Part shown: piece by piece, positions 27,648-37,154 of the stretch
Position numbering within the stretch: position 1 is the stretch's first letter
How the letters are laid out: every line of letters starts with the position of its first letter
Assembly: GCF_000718305.1 (NCBI RefSeq)
Contig: NZ_JOFQ01000009.1
Span: forward strand, 1-64,000
Source: Streptomyces niger
Lineage (GTDB): Bacteria; Actinomycetota; Actinomycetes; Streptomycetales; Streptomycetaceae
DNA: 64,000 bases
Direction of reading: 5' to 3'
Program-made: the position numbers and the translations under genes
Notes under the pieces: generated by a model
What the model saw: the letters and a program-made list of their open reading frames with translations, nothing else
What the model was told of the DNA's origin: nothing
Database searches by the model: none

Positions 27648-28475
27648 CTACACGTTCCACACGCCGGTGGCCGCGGCGGCCCGCGCGTACGCGGAGAAGT
27701 CCCGCGGTTCGCGGTCCAGTACGGTCTGGACGCCGTCCACCAGGCTCGCGTTGCGGCCGTCCAGGATGAGCGTGAAGAGGTCGGCGAACTCCTGCGGTTC
27801 ACCGGCTTCGGCGAGGGCCGCACGGTAGTCGTCGGTGGACACGGGGAGGTAGGTGATGGTGCGGCCGGTTGCTTCGGAGAGCTCGTCCGCCACGTTGTGG
27901 AAGCTGAGCAGCCGCGGCCCGGACAGTTCGTACGTGGCGTGGACGTGCCGGTCGTCCGTCAGCGCGGCGACCGCGACGTCCGCGATGTCGTCGGCGTCCA
28001 CGAAGGGCTCCACGCAGTCGCCGGTGGGCAGTGCGAGCTCACCGCCGAGCACCGGCTCGAGGAAGAAACTCTCGCTGAAGTTCTGGTTGAACCAGTTGCA
28101 GCGCACCACGGTCCAGTCGGCACCGGACTTCTTCAGCGCGTCTTCGGAGGCGACGGCGCCCTCCTCGCCCCGACCGGAGAGCAGGACCAGGCGGCGTGTG
28201 CCGTGCGCGACGGCGACCTGCGAGAACTCGGCGATGGTCTCGCTCGCGCCGGGGAAGGCGAGGTCGGGGTAGTAGGTGACGTACGCGGCATCGGCACCTT
28301 CCAGGGCGGGGCCCCAGGTGCTGGCGTCCTCCCAGACGAAGGGCCGCTCGGCCGTGCGGGAGCCGACGCGGACCGCACGGCCCTGCGAGGTGAGCCGGCC
28401 CGCCACCCGGCGGCCGATCTTGCCGGTGCCGCCGATGACGAGGGTCAGGTTCTCGTTCTTCGTGCTGTGGGTCAT
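27648..28475 (-). CDS. NmrA-like NAD(P)H-binding oxidoreductase
   Basis: 275 residues from ATG 28475; a TTG 12 bp upstream is an alternative. The Rossmann motif VIGGTGKIGRRVAGRL is at the N-terminus, and RLVLLSGRGEEG and WTVVRCNWFNQNF fit atypical SDRs of the NmrA/azoreductase-like group, which lack the YxxxK catalytic pair. Such proteins act as NAD(P)H-dependent quinone or flavin reductases or as redox sensors. The neighbourhood (AraC, DUF1772 proteins) suggests a small redox-stress module, without a known substrate. Confidence 0.85.
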   Translation of the reverse strand: MTHSTKNENLTLVIGGTGKIGRRVAGRLTSQGRAVRVGSRTAERPFVWEDASTWGPALEGADAAYVTYYPDLAFPGASETIAEFSQVAVAHGTRRLVLLSGRGEEGAVASEDALKKSGADWTVVRCNWFNQNFSESFFLEPVLGGELALPTGDCVEPFVDADDIADVAVAALTDDRHVHATYELSGPRLLSFHNVADELSEATGRTITYLPVSTDDYRAALAEAGEPQEFADLFTLILDGRNASLVDGVQTVLDREPRDFSAYARAAAATGVWNV

Positions 28476-28611
28476 GCCTTCAGTCAAGCCCGATCACCCT
28501 GGACGGAACATAGCTCCCAGGCTCAATTCCATACGCGATCGTCTCAAGTGAGGAGGGCCAGCCCGATCCCGCTCACGAGTTCCCCCCTCGACTGCCGTTC
28601 TGGATGGAGAA

Positions 28612-29082
28612 CTATGCCGCCACCACCGCGAGCAGGGCGAAGGCCACCACGGCGAGCAGGGTGCGTACGCGGTGGAGGGTGTTCCAGCGGGACTCGAAGG
28701 CGGTACGTGACGCGCGTACGTCGTCGGATTCCGCGGCTTCGAGGGCGTTGTTGAGCGGTACGTTGCCGGCGGCGGTCACCAGATGTCCTACGGCCGAGCA
28801 CGCCAACGCGGCCACCACCAGCGCCTGTTCCGCACCGGTCCGCCCGTCCTCGGCCACCGCGAGGGACGCGGCGGGCAGGCCGACGGCGCCGAGGAACAAC
28901 AGCAGGAAGACCGGGCCCGGCACCTTTTTATTGATCGAGCGCATGACCTGCGTGAACTGGGCGTCTCCTACGTCACGTAAGGCAGGCATCACGCCCGAGT
29001 GGAAAGCCAGCAGGTAACCGGCATAAAGGCCGGTGCAGAGCACAGCAAGCACAAGCAGCACAGAAGGCATACCGCCCATCAT
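28612..29082 (-). CDS. DUF1772 (anthrone oxygenase-like) membrane protein
   Basis: 156 residues, four hydrophobic helices. The family pattern is present: AGYLLAFHSGVMPALRDVGD, QFTQVMRSINKKV, AAGNVPLNNALEAAES, and WNTLHRVRTLL. The start could be at 29082 or at the ATG at 29070. It is about 150 residues, the more usual length for this family, whereas the paralogue at 25271 has N- and C-terminal extensions. It follows the radical SAM gene on the same strand but is separated from it by a 12-bp hairpin. Confidence 0.8.
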   Translation of the reverse strand: MMGGMPSVLLVLAVLCTGLYAGYLLAFHSGVMPALRDVGDAQFTQVMRSINKKVPGPVFLLLFLGAVGLPAASLAVAEDGRTGAEQALVVAALACSAVGHLVTAAGNVPLNNALEAAESDDVRASRTAFESRWNTLHRVRTLLAVVAFALLAVVAA

Positions 29083-29140
29083 GGTGGATCACGGACCCCA
29101 CCGGTACCGATAACGGGTAGGCAGGGACACTCGAAACACA

Positions 29141-29179
29141 CCTGCGCTCCGGCATGCCCTGAGGCAGCCGGAGCGCAGG
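29141..29179 (-). terminator. Hairpin after the radical SAM gene
   Basis: A 12-bp perfect stem (CCTGCGCTCCGG at 29141-29152 pairs with 29168-29179), 38 nt downstream of the radical SAM stop. Confidence 0.78.
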
Positions 29180-29216
29180 ATGGTGTGTGGTAGGGGGGTG
29201 ATCCGTCGTGCGGTTA

Positions 29217-30635
29217 TTAGCCGGAGACGGGGGCGCCCTCTTCCGCGGGGAGCGTGTCCATGAACGAGCTGACCGAGAAGACCGCCCGGCCGGCACCCGC
29301 CGGACCGTAACCGGGGGGCGAGGACAGCCCGTGGCGCTGCATCGCCGAGCGGTAGGCGTCCAGCAGCCGGATGTGGTACTCCAGCGGCGCGCCCTGCGGG
29401 TTGCTCCTGCCCAGCGGCGTCGTCGGCTCCGGGCACCAGGTGGTGAACCGCGGGGTGATGCCGTTGGACATGAAGAAGTCCAGGCCCTCGGTGGTGGAGG
29501 CGATGGCCTCGTCCACGGAGTCGAAGCCGTACGGTGCGGCCATCTCGACGCCGGCGACGAAGTTCGGGATCACGTTGCGCGGCCCGAACACGTCCGCCGA
29601 GTCCAGGATCCGGCGGTGCCACTCCTCGCGGCCGACGTACCGCTCCTTGCCGGGGCAGTACAGCTCGAAGAGGCGCTTGTCCCACACCTCGAAGTTGGGG
29701 TGGTAGATGCGGATGCCGTAGTCGTGGAAGCGCTTGACGTCGTCCTTGGGCAGCGCCTGCGCGACGACCTTGCCGGTCCAGCGGCCGGGGAACCGCTCCT
29801 CGATGGCCTTGGCGTACATCCCGTAGAAGTCCGCCTCGTCCATGCCCTGCACCTTGGAGGTGATCGAGCCACCGGTGAGGGTGTACGCGCTGGAGGCGCC
29901 GAGGGTGTCGTGGTCGGCGATGATCTGCAGCGCCTCCAGTACCTCCTCGACGGGCTTCACGCCGGTGTACGGGCGCCCGGCGGCCTTGTGCTGGCGCCAG
30001 TTGTGGTTGATGTCGCAGTACTGGCACTCCTCCTTGGCGCCGAAGTACTGGCAGACCCGGAAGACCGTCAGGTAGATCAGGTAGCCCCACTGGATGGTGG
30101 GCGCCACCTCCATCACCGACTTGCCGTTGGCCAGCGTGTGCCGGTAGTAGTCCGGCATCGGCGGCAGGCCGACGTCCGCGATCCGCTTGCCGTCCAGGTA
30201 CAGCCCGAGGGAGCCGTCCTCGCCGGCCTGTACTCGGTAGGGCGAGTCGGGGTTCACGCGTACCGAGACGACGGTGCGGCGCAGGTCGTACGGGCCGCCG
30301 GTGAGGACGACCTCCTCCGGTGGCCGCCGCAGCGCGGCCTCGCCCAGCTCGGGCAGGGTGCGGTGGTCGAAGGAGAAGATGAAGTAGGACTTCGGCTTGA
30401 CCTCGCCGGTCGCCTCGTCGGTGGTGTCGCTGAGCGCCGAGTCGTCGAAGGCCATCCCGCCCCGGAGCAGGTCCTCCTTGATCACCGCTTCCTGCGGGAT
30501 GTGCGGGAAGCGCTGCATCAGGTCCTCGACCAGCGCGGTGCGGTTCGGGTGTCCCTGCAGGTCCTGCTGGGGGGACGGGCTCCGACGCGACGGCACGGGG
30601 GACGGCATCGGCAACGGGGTCGGGGTTGGCGGCAT
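29217..30635 (-). CDS. Radical SAM protein with CX8CX2C cluster motif
   Basis: 472 residues from ATG 30635 (GAGGAG 12 nt upstream). The N-terminal 25 residues are rich in Pro/Ser and low in complexity. The likely 4Fe-4S motif near residue 190 is RVCQYFGAKEECQYCDIN, spaced C-x8-C-x2-C rather than the standard C-x3-C-x2-C, with the aromatic residue before the last Cys kept. Downstream are YTLTGGSITSK (SAM-binding GGE-like region) and DYGIRIYHPNFEVWD, as in TIM-barrel radical SAM enzymes. Substrate unknown. It stands alone, divergent from the threonate operon, with no carrier or peptide gene nearby. Confidence 0.85.
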   Translation of the reverse strand: MPPTPTPLPMPSPVPSRRSPSPQQDLQGHPNRTALVEDLMQRFPHIPQEAVIKEDLLRGGMAFDDSALSDTTDEATGEVKPKSYFIFSFDHRTLPELGEAALRRPPEEVVLTGGPYDLRRTVVSVRVNPDSPYRVQAGEDGSLGLYLDGKRIADVGLPPMPDYYRHTLANGKSVMEVAPTIQWGYLIYLTVFRVCQYFGAKEECQYCDINHNWRQHKAAGRPYTGVKPVEEVLEALQIIADHDTLGASSAYTLTGGSITSKVQGMDEADFYGMYAKAIEERFPGRWTGKVVAQALPKDDVKRFHDYGIRIYHPNFEVWDKRLFELYCPGKERYVGREEWHRRILDSADVFGPRNVIPNFVAGVEMAAPYGFDSVDEAIASTTEGLDFFMSNGITPRFTTWCPEPTTPLGRSNPQGAPLEYHIRLLDAYRSAMQRHGLSSPPGYGPAGAGRAVFSVSSFMDTLPAEEGAPVSG

Positions 30636-30837
30636 GGTGTGAACAGACTCCTCACTTCGCGGCCCGGGGGGCGCCTCCGACGGTACTCCTGCGCCCGAAT
30701 CGCCCGCACACCTGCCTTCCCGTCCGGCCCCGCGACCCCCGTGCGTGCGGCCCGTCGGCCGATCTCCATCGAGGCGGACGGCGCACACCGGAGAGTTCGT
30801 GTGACCGACATCACGATGTACCGGTGAAGTGTCCTCA

Positions 30838-30852
30838 GGTCATCATATGACC
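30838..30852. promoter_or_regulatory. Candidate GntR operator upstream of ltnD
   Basis: GGTCAT-CAT-ATGACC, a perfect 6-bp inverted repeat with a 3-bp centre, 60 bp upstream of the ltnD start in the divergent intergenic region. Symmetry and size fit FCD-subfamily GntR repressors; the GntR gene is the last gene of this operon. Confidence 0.5.
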
Positions 30853-30912
30853 CGATCGCGCCGCCCCTCGGGGCGGAACGGCGCCCGGACGGTAGCGAAC
30901 ACGAGGGTGGAC

Positions 30913-31836
30913 ATGGACGATCAGGACCGGCCGGAGCGGCCGCGCGTGGGTGTGGTGGGGCTCGGGGCCATGGGGCTCGGCATGGCCCGGAGCCTGCGCG
31001 CCGCGGGATACCACGTGGGGGTCCACGACCTGCGGCCGGAGGTGGCCGCGGACTTCGCCCGAGAGGGCGGGACGGCGTTCGCCTCCGTCGGTGAGCTGGC
31101 GGCCGGCGTGGATGTGCTGGTCGGCGTGGTGGTCAACGCGGCGCAGGTCGAGACGGTGCTGTTCGGTCCGGACGGGGCGGCCGATCGGTTGCGTCCGGGC
31201 GCGGTCTTCGTGATGTGTTCGACGGTCGATCCGGGGTGGTCCGCCGCGCTTGAGGAGCGTCTTGCCGAGAAGGGCGTGCTCTACCTGGACGCCCCCATGT
31301 CCGGTGGGGCCGCGCGTGCGGCGGCCGGTGAGCTGACCATGATGACCTCGGGGGCCGCCGCTGCGTACGCGGTGGCCGACCCGGTGCTGGAGGCCATGAG
31401 CAGCACGGTCTACCGGCTGGGGGACCGCGCCGGGCCGGGCTCGAAGGTCAAGATCGTGAACCAGCTGCTCGCGGGCGTGCACATCGCCGCAGCGGCCGAG
31501 GCGATGGCCCTGGGCATCAAGGCCGGCGTGCCCGCCGACGCGCTCTACGAGGTCATCACGCACAGCGCGGGCAACTCGTGGATGTTCGAGAACCGCATGG
31601 CACACGTGCTCGCCGGCGACTACACCCCGCTCTCCGCGGTCGACATCTTCGTCAAGGACCTGGGGCTCGTACTCGACTCCGCCCGGCCGGAGAAGTTCCC
31701 GCTGCCGCTGGCCGCCACCGCGCATCAGATGTTCCTGCAGGCCTCGGGGGCCGGCCTGGGAGCCGAGGACGACAGCGCGGTCATCAAGATCTTTCCGGGG
31801 GTTGAACTCCCCGAGCCGAAGCCGACGGAGGGCTGA
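30913..31836 (+). CDS. ltnD: L-threonate dehydrogenase-like 3-hydroxyacid dehydrogenase
   Basis: 307 residues from ATG 30913 (GAGGGTGG upstream). It is a beta-hydroxyacid dehydrogenase: N-terminal GVVGLGAMGLGMARSL NAD site, DAPMSGGAARAAAGEL near 130, catalytic lysine in GSKVKIVNQLLAG near 180, and FVKDLGLVLD near 250. It is followed one base later by a DUF1537 kinase, which makes it the dehydrogenase step (threonate to 2-oxo-tetronate) of C4 sugar-acid catabolism. The symbol is assigned by that context. Confidence 0.85.
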   Translation: MDDQDRPERPRVGVVGLGAMGLGMARSLRAAGYHVGVHDLRPEVAADFAREGGTAFASVGELAAGVDVLVGVVVNAAQVETVLFGPDGAADRLRPGAVFVMCSTVDPGWSAALEERLAEKGVLYLDAPMSGGAARAAAGELTMMTSGAAAAYAVADPVLEAMSSTVYRLGDRAGPGSKVKIVNQLLAGVHIAAAAEAMALGIKAGVPADALYEVITHSAGNSWMFENRMAHVLAGDYTPLSAVDIFVKDLGLVLDSARPEKFPLPLAATAHQMFLQASGAGLGAEDDSAVIKIFPGVELPEPKPTEG

Positions 31837-31837
31837 C

Positions 31838-33118
31838 ATGGGAATCCGACTCGGCTGTATCGCCGATGACTTCACCGGCGCCACCGACCTCGCCAACAAC
31901 CTGGTGCGCGCCGGCATGCGCGTGGTCCAACTGATCGACGTGCCACCGGCCGGCGACGGGCGGGCGGTGGACGCGGACGCCGTGGTCATCGCGCTGAAGT
32001 CGCGGACGGTGCCGGCCGCCGACGCCGTCGAGGCGTCGCTGCGGGCACTGGCCTGGCTGCGGTCGGCCGGTGCCGAGCAGATCTACTTCAAGTACTGCTC
32101 CACCTTCGACTCCACGCCGGCCGGGAACATCGGGCCGGTCACCGAGGCCCTGATGGACGCCTTGGACACCGACTTCACGGTGGCGACGCCGGCGTTCCCC
32201 GACAACGGACGCACGGTCTTCAAGGGGCATCTCTTCGTCGGCGACGTGCTGCTGAGCGAGAGCGGCATGCGGCACCACCCGCTCACTCCGATGACCGACT
32301 CGAACCTGGTCGCCGTCCTCGGCGCGCAGACCGGGCGACCGGTCGGACTCATCGACCACACGGCCGTCGCGGACAGCCCCGAGGCGGTACGCGACCGCAT
32401 CGGCGCCCTGCGCGCGGCGGGCTGTGGCGTCGCCGTCGTCGATGCGGTCTCCAACGACGACCTGCTGCGCCTGGGCGCGGCGGTCGAGGGGCTGCCCCTG
32501 GTGACCGCCGGCTCCGGGCTGGCGATCGGCCTGCCGGCGAACTGGGGGTTCGAGCCGTCCCGCGCCGCCGCGCAGCTGCCACCGGCCGGCGGCCATGCGG
32601 CCGTCGTCTCCGGATCGGTGTCCGCCGCCACGAACCGCCAGGTCGATGCGTTCCTGCGGACCGGACGGCCCGCGTTCGGCGTGGACCCCTTGCGCATCGC
32701 GGCCGGCGAGGACGTGGCCGGCCAGGCGTTGGGATTCGCCGCCGCGCACCTGGCCGGCGGGCCCGTGCTCGTCCACTCCACCGAGGCGCCCGAGGCGGTC
32801 CGGTCCGTACAGCGCCGACTCGGCGCGGCCGAGGCCGGTGAGCTGGTGGAACGTACCCTTGCCCGCGTCGCGCAGGGCCTGGTGGAGCACGGTGTGCGCC
32901 GGCTCGTCGTCGCGGGTGGCGAGAGTTCCGGAGCCGTCGTCCAGGCGCTCGGCATCACCGGACTGCGGATCGGGCCGCAGATCGACCCCGGCGTGCCGTG
33001 GTGCGCGGCCACCCTCCCCGACGGGGAGACGCTCCATCTCGCCCTGAAGTCGGGCAACTTCGGCGGCCCGGACTTCTTCACCGACGCGTTCGCCCACCTG
33101 GACCGGGAGGCCGTGTGA
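31838..33118 (+). CDS. otnK: 3-Oxo-tetronate kinase (DUF1537 family)
   Basis: 426 residues, the usual length. The N-terminus IRLGCIADDFTGATDLAN is the DUF1537 substrate-domain signature; KYCSTFDSTPAGNIGPVTEAL and PAFPDNGRTVFKGHLFVGD follow, and the C-terminal nucleotide domain has AAVVSGSVSAATNRQVDAF and VVAGGESSGAVVQAL. It phosphorylates 3-oxo-tetronate at O4. It starts one base after the ltnD stop and overlaps the decarboxylase start by 4 bp, so the three are a coupled operon. Confidence 0.93.
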   Translation: MGIRLGCIADDFTGATDLANNLVRAGMRVVQLIDVPPAGDGRAVDADAVVIALKSRTVPAADAVEASLRALAWLRSAGAEQIYFKYCSTFDSTPAGNIGPVTEALMDALDTDFTVATPAFPDNGRTVFKGHLFVGDVLLSESGMRHHPLTPMTDSNLVAVLGAQTGRPVGLIDHTAVADSPEAVRDRIGALRAAGCGVAVVDAVSNDDLLRLGAAVEGLPLVTAGSGLAIGLPANWGFEPSRAAAQLPPAGGHAAVVSGSVSAATNRQVDAFLRTGRPAFGVDPLRIAAGEDVAGQALGFAAAHLAGGPVLVHSTEAPEAVRSVQRRLGAAEAGELVERTLARVAQGLVEHGVRRLVVAGGESSGAVVQALGITGLRIGPQIDPGVPWCAATLPDGETLHLALKSGNFGGPDFFTDAFAHLDREAV

Positions 33119-33801
33119 CCCGGCACCCGCACCAGCACTCCGACGCCGCCGTCGACGCGGCGCGCGACGAGATCGTCCGGGTGGGTACGAGCCTGTTCGC
33201 GCGGGGGTACGTCCACGCCAGCGCCGGCAACATCAGCGCGCGGGTGGGCGACCGCTACCTGATCACCCCTACCGACGCCGCCCTCGGTTTCCTCGCACCC
33301 GCACGCCTCGCACTGGTCGATGCGAGCGGCGAGCAGACCGCCGGCGACCGCGCCAGCAAGACCCTGACGCTGCACCGGCGCATCTACGCCGCCGATCCCA
33401 CCGCCCGGTTCGTCCTGCACACCCACTCCACGCACCTGGTCGCGTTGACGCTGGCCGGCGTGTGGCGCCCGGACGACGTGCTCCCGCCCCTCACCCCGTA
33501 CTACGTGATGAAGGTCGGGCACGTCCCGCTCATTCCGTACCACCGGCCCGGCGACCCGCGCGTGGCCGACCTGGTGACCGCGCGCATCGCCGACCGCGCA
33601 GCGCACGGCACCCCGATCAGAGCCGTCCTGCTCGACCGGCTCGGTCCCGTGGTGTGGGGCCCCGACCCGGCCGCGGCCCTCGCCGTCCTCGAAGAACTCG
33701 AAGAGACGGCGCGCCTCTGGCTGACCACCGGACGTCGGCCCGCCCCGCTCCCCGCCGACGCCATCGACGAACTGAGGTCCGCGTTCGGCGCCGCGTGGTG
33801 A
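33115..33801 (+). CDS. otnC: 3-Oxo-tetronate 4-phosphate decarboxylase (class II aldolase family)
   Basis: 228 residues from GTG 33115, overlapping the otnK stop (GTGA). Class II aldolase/adducin features are ASAGNISARVGDRYLITPTD near 35, the metal ligands in FVLHTHSTHLVAL near 100 and a third His in IPYHRPGD near 150. It converts the phosphorylated 3-oxo-tetronate to dihydroxyacetone phosphate and CO2, feeding glycolysis. Confidence 0.92.
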   Translation: MTRHPHQHSDAAVDAARDEIVRVGTSLFARGYVHASAGNISARVGDRYLITPTDAALGFLAPARLALVDASGEQTAGDRASKTLTLHRRIYAADPTARFVLHTHSTHLVALTLAGVWRPDDVLPPLTPYYVMKVGHVPLIPYHRPGDPRVADLVTARIADRAAHGTPIRAVLLDRLGPVVWGPDPAAALAVLEELEETARLWLTTGRRPAPLPADAIDELRSAFGAAW

Positions 33802-33809
33802 CGCTCACC

Positions 33810-33869
33810 GTGCCGTTCGCGGTGTCGTTCGCCGTGCCGTTCGCGGTGCTGTTCCCCGTGTTGTTCCCC
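33810..33869. repeat. 12-bp tandem repeat between otnC and the transporter
   Basis: Five contiguous 12-bp units beginning GTG: GTGCCGTTCGCG, GTGTCGTTCGCC, GTGCCGTTCGCG, GTGCTGTTCCCC, GTGTTGTTCCCC. They start 9 bp after the otnC stop and fill half of the 126-bp gap to the MFS gene. Confidence 0.85.
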
Positions 33870-33927
33870 TCCCCGTGACGTTCCGTCCCCCGTCCGAGAA
33901 TCCCTGAGCCGCACGAAGGGTTTCCGC

Positions 33928-35238
33928 ATGCCCACTCCCGCCGCCACGGCGCCCGAGGCCACCGGCCACGCCCGTGAGAACGCCGTCTTCCGCAAGGTCG
34001 TAAGACGCCTCGTCCCCTTCCTCATGCTGTGTTACGTCGTCTCCTACCTGGACCGGGTCAACGTCGGCTTCGCGAAGCTGCAGATGTCCGACGACCTCGG
34101 GTTCAGCGAAGCGGCGTACGGCCTCGGTGCCGGCCTGTTCTTCATCGGCTACTTCCTCTTCGAGGTTCCCTCGAACCTCATGCTGCAGCGCGTCGGCGCC
34201 CGCACCTGGATCGCCCGCATCATGATCACCTGGGGCCTGGTCTCCGCGGCGTTCATGTTCATCACCAACGAGGCGACGTTCTACGCGCTCAGGTTCCTGC
34301 TCGGCGCCGCGGAGGCGGGGTTCTATCCCGGCGTGATCCTCTACTGCACCTACTGGTTCCCCGCGCACCGCCGGGCCCGCGTGATCGCGATGTTCATGTC
34401 GGCCATCCCGGTGGCGGGCATCTTCGGCAACCCCCTCTCCGGCTGGATCATGGAGCGGTTCCACGGTGCGAACGGCTGGCAGGGCTGGCAGTGGCTGTTC
34501 CTGCTGGAGGGACTTCCCGCGGTCGCCGTCGGCGTGGCGACGCTGTGCTACCTCGACGACACGGTGCGCGGCGCCAAGTGGCTCACCGACGAGGAGAAGA
34601 CCGTCATCGAGCGGGCGTTGGCGGACGACGCCGCGCACCAGAGCGTGCACGGCCGGGTCCTGGACGCGTTCCGCGAGCCCAAGGTGTGGCTCATGTGCCT
34701 CATCTACTTCTGCTTCGTGATGGGCCAGTACGCCCTGACCTTCTGGATGCCCACGTTCGTCCGGTCAACCGGCATCGAGGACAACCTCACGATCGGTGTG
34801 CTCAGCGCCGTGCCGTACCTGGCCGCGCTCGTCGCGATGAACGTGTTCGGCGCGTCGTCGGACAAGCGCCGCGAGCGCCGCTGGCACCTCGTCGTCCCGT
34901 CCCTCATGGGCGCCGTGGGGTTCTCGCTGGCCGCGGGCTGGGCGGGGTCGACCGTGCTCTCCCTGATCGCGCTGTCCTTCGCCGCGGCCGGCGTGCTGAC
35001 CTGCGCGCCACTGTTCTGGTCACTGCCCACCGCGTTCCTGGGCGGCACCGCGGCGGCGGCCGGCCTCGCTGTGATCAACTCGGTGGGCAACCTGGCCGGC
35101 TTCGTGAGCCCGTACATGATCGGCGCGCTCAAGGACGCCACCGGTTCGGCAACGATCCCGATGTACGTCCTGGCGCTCAGCCTCCTGGTCGGTGCCGCCG
35201 CGGTGCTCACCACCAAGAAGCAGGTCGTCAACCGCTGA
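33928..35238 (+). CDS. MFS transporter, anion:cation symporter type, for C4 sugar acids
   Basis: 436 residues with 12 predicted membrane segments. The sequence near residue 40 ([18 protein letters not shown]) is the first-helix signature of the anion:cation symporter family (phthalate/glucarate permease-like), and [20 protein letters not shown] and [17 protein letters not shown] also fit. It lies between otnC and otnI, so the likely cargo is threonate or erythronate. Confidence 0.88.
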   Translation: MPTPAATAPEATGHARENAVFRKVVRRLVPFLMLCYVVSYLDRVNVGFAKLQMSDDLGFSEAAYGLGAGLFFIGYFLFEVPSNLMLQRVGARTWIARIMITWGLVSAAFMFITNEATFYALRFLLGAAEAGFYPGVILYCTYWFPAHRRARVIAMFMSAIPVAGIFGNPLSGWIMERFHGANGWQGWQWLFLLEGLPAVAVGVATLCYLDDTVRGAKWLTDEEKTVIERALADDAAHQSVHGRVLDAFREPKVWLMCLIYFCFVMGQYALTFWMPTFVRSTGIEDNLTIGVLSAVPYLAALVAMNVFGASSDKRRERRWHLVVPSLMGAVGFSLAAGWAGSTVLSLIALSFAAAGVLTCAPLFWSLPTAFLGGTAAAAGLAVINSVGNLAGFVSPYMIGALKDATGSATIPMYVLALSLLVGAAAVLTTKKQVVNR

Positions 35239-35275
35239 CGGGACCGACGGTCCCGGCCCGAACGCAGGAGCCACC

Positions 35276-36079
35276 ATGCCGAGGTTCGCCGCGAACCTGT
35301 CCATGATGTACACCGAACACGACTTCCTCGACCGCTTCGCCGCGGCAGCGGCGGACGGCTTCGAGGCCGTCGAGTACCTCTTCCCGTACGAGTACGACAG
35401 CACCGAGCTGCGCCGCCGGCTCGACGACCACGGCCTGCGCCAGGTGCTCTTCAACGCGCCTCCCGGAGCGTGGGAGGCGGGTGAGCGCGGGACGGCCGCC
35501 CTGCCCGGCCGCGAGGCGGAAACGCGCTCCGGGGTCGAGCGGGCCCTGGAGTACGCCGCAGCGCTGGGCTGCCCGCGCGTCCACGTGATGGCCGGGCTGG
35601 TGCGGCCGGACGCGACGCCCGCGGAGCGGGCCGCCCACCACGCGACCTACCTGACCAACCTGGCCTCGGCAGCGGAGCAGGCCGCAGCGGCCGGTGTCGA
35701 CCTCCTGATCGAGCCGATCAACGGCCGCGACATGCCGGGCTACTTCCTGCGCACCCAGGCGCAGGCCCATGCTGTGGTGCGGGAGGTGGGTGCCGCCGAC
35801 CTCAAGGTGCAACTCGACCTCTACCACTGCCAGATCGTCGAGGGCGACCTCACCACGACCCTGCGCCGCGACGTCCCCACAGGCCGGGTCGGTCACCTGC
35901 AGATCGCGGGCGTGCCCGACCGCCACGAACCCGACCGGGGCGAGGTCGACTTCCGCCACCTGTTCGACGTCGTCGACGAGGTGGGTTTCGACGGGTGGAT
36001 CGGCTGCGAGTACCGCCCCCGCGCCGGCACGAGCGAGGGCCTCGGCTGGCTGAACGACTATCGAGGAGAGCACGCATGA
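35276..36079 (+). CDS. otnI: 2-Oxo-tetronate isomerase (hydroxypyruvate isomerase family)
   Basis: 267 residues from ATG 35276. It is a TIM-barrel xylose isomerase-like protein: [53 protein letters not shown] with the metal-binding Glu near 145, [14 protein letters not shown] with Asp and His near 180, and [17 protein letters not shown]. It converts 2-oxo-tetronate to the 3-oxo isomer used by OtnK. Its stop overlaps the next ATG by 4 bp. Confidence 0.9.
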   Translation: MPRFAANLSMMYTEHDFLDRFAAAAADGFEAVEYLFPYEYDSTELRRRLDDHGLRQVLFNAPPGAWEAGERGTAALPGREAETRSGVERALEYAAALGCPRVHVMAGLVRPDATPAERAAHHATYLTNLASAAEQAAAAGVDLLIEPINGRDMPGYFLRTQAQAHAVVREVGAADLKVQLDLYHCQIVEGDLTTTLRRDVPTGRVGHLQIAGVPDRHEPDRGEVDFRHLFDVVDEVGFDGWIGCEYRPRAGTSEGLGWLNDYRGEHA

Positions 36080-37149
36080 GGATCGTCATCACGGGTGGGT
36101 TCGGCTTCCTGGGACGCCAGGTCGCCGCCGCACTGCTGAGGACGGGGACCTTCGGCGGTGCGCCGATCGACCGGCTGGTGCTCGCCGACCGGTGCGTACC
36201 GTCCGGCGCACCGGCGGCGGCCGACCTGTCCCCGGCCTCTTCGGGCAGCGGATCCCCCGTCGTGGACGTCGTCCAGGGCGACCTGACCGACCGCCTGCAG
36301 CAGCTGTTCGCGGAGCCGGTGGACGTACTGATCCACCTCGCCGCCGCGGTCTCCGCCGAGTGCGAGGCGGACTTCGACCTCGGCATGAGCGCGAACGTCG
36401 ACACCACCCGCGCACTGCTCGAAGCCGCCCGGGCGCAGTCGGCCGCCGGCGGCCCCACGCCGCGCCTGGTGTTCGCCAGCAGCGTCGCGATCTACGGCGC
36501 CGACCCCGCGCTGCCGCTGCCCCCGGTGGTCAGCGAGGCGACCCTGCCGATGCCCCGGTCGAGCTACGGAGTGCAGAAGTTCGTCTGCGAGCAGCTGGTC
36601 GCCGAGTACACCCGGCGCGGCTTCCTCGACGGACGCGTCGCCCGCCTCATGACCGTCGCGGTGCGGCCGGGCAAGCCGAACGCGGCCGCCTCCGGCTTCC
36701 TCTCCGGCATCGTCCGCGAGCCGCTCGCCGGCTCCCCGGCGACCTGCCCGGTCGACCCCGGCCTGGCGGTGGCCCTCGCGTCACCGCGGCGTACGGTCGA
36801 AGGCATCCTGCGCGTCGCGGAGGCCGAGCGGGGCACCGGGCCCGGCCGGCTCGAGGGCCGGCTGCCCGTCAACCTGCCGGCGCTCACGGTCACGGTCGCC
36901 GAGATGCTGGACACGCTGCGGCGGGTGGCCGGCGACGCCGTCGCCGACCTGGTGACGGTCGCGCCGGACCGGGACGTCGAGGCGATCGTCGGCTCCTGGC
37001 CCGCCCGCTTCGACAACACCCGCGCCGCCGCGCTCGGACTGACACCGGACCCGAGCTTCGAAGCGGTCGTACGGGACTACCTGCGCGGCCACGCCGACGC
37101 CGTGGCCGTCGACGCCCCGCGCAGGGCGACGAGCGCGTCCGTAGACTGA
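36076..37149 (+). CDS. denD: D-erythronate dehydrogenase-like NAD-dependent epimerase-family protein
   Basis: 357 residues, an extended [21 protein letters not shown] is the NAD site; [39 protein letters not shown], and the [13 protein letters not shown]xxxK pair near 170 follow. Such proteins oxidise D-erythronate to 2-oxo-tetronate in the DenD/OtnI/OtnK/OtnC pathway. With LtnD in the same operon the cell should accept both stereoisomers. Symbol by context. Confidence 0.86.
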   Translation: MRIVITGGFGFLGRQVAAALLRTGTFGGAPIDRLVLADRCVPSGAPAAADLSPASSGSGSPVVDVVQGDLTDRLQQLFAEPVDVLIHLAAAVSAECEADFDLGMSANVDTTRALLEAARAQSAAGGPTPRLVFASSVAIYGADPALPLPPVVSEATLPMPRSSYGVQKFVCEQLVAEYTRRGFLDGRVARLMTVAVRPGKPNAAASGFLSGIVREPLAGSPATCPVDPGLAVALASPRRTVEGILRVAEAERGTGPGRLEGRLPVNLPALTVTVAEMLDTLRRVAGDAVADLVTVAPDRDVEAIVGSWPARFDNTRAAALGLTPDPSFEAVVRDYLRGHADAVAVDAPRRATSASVD

Positions 37150-37154
37150 ACATC

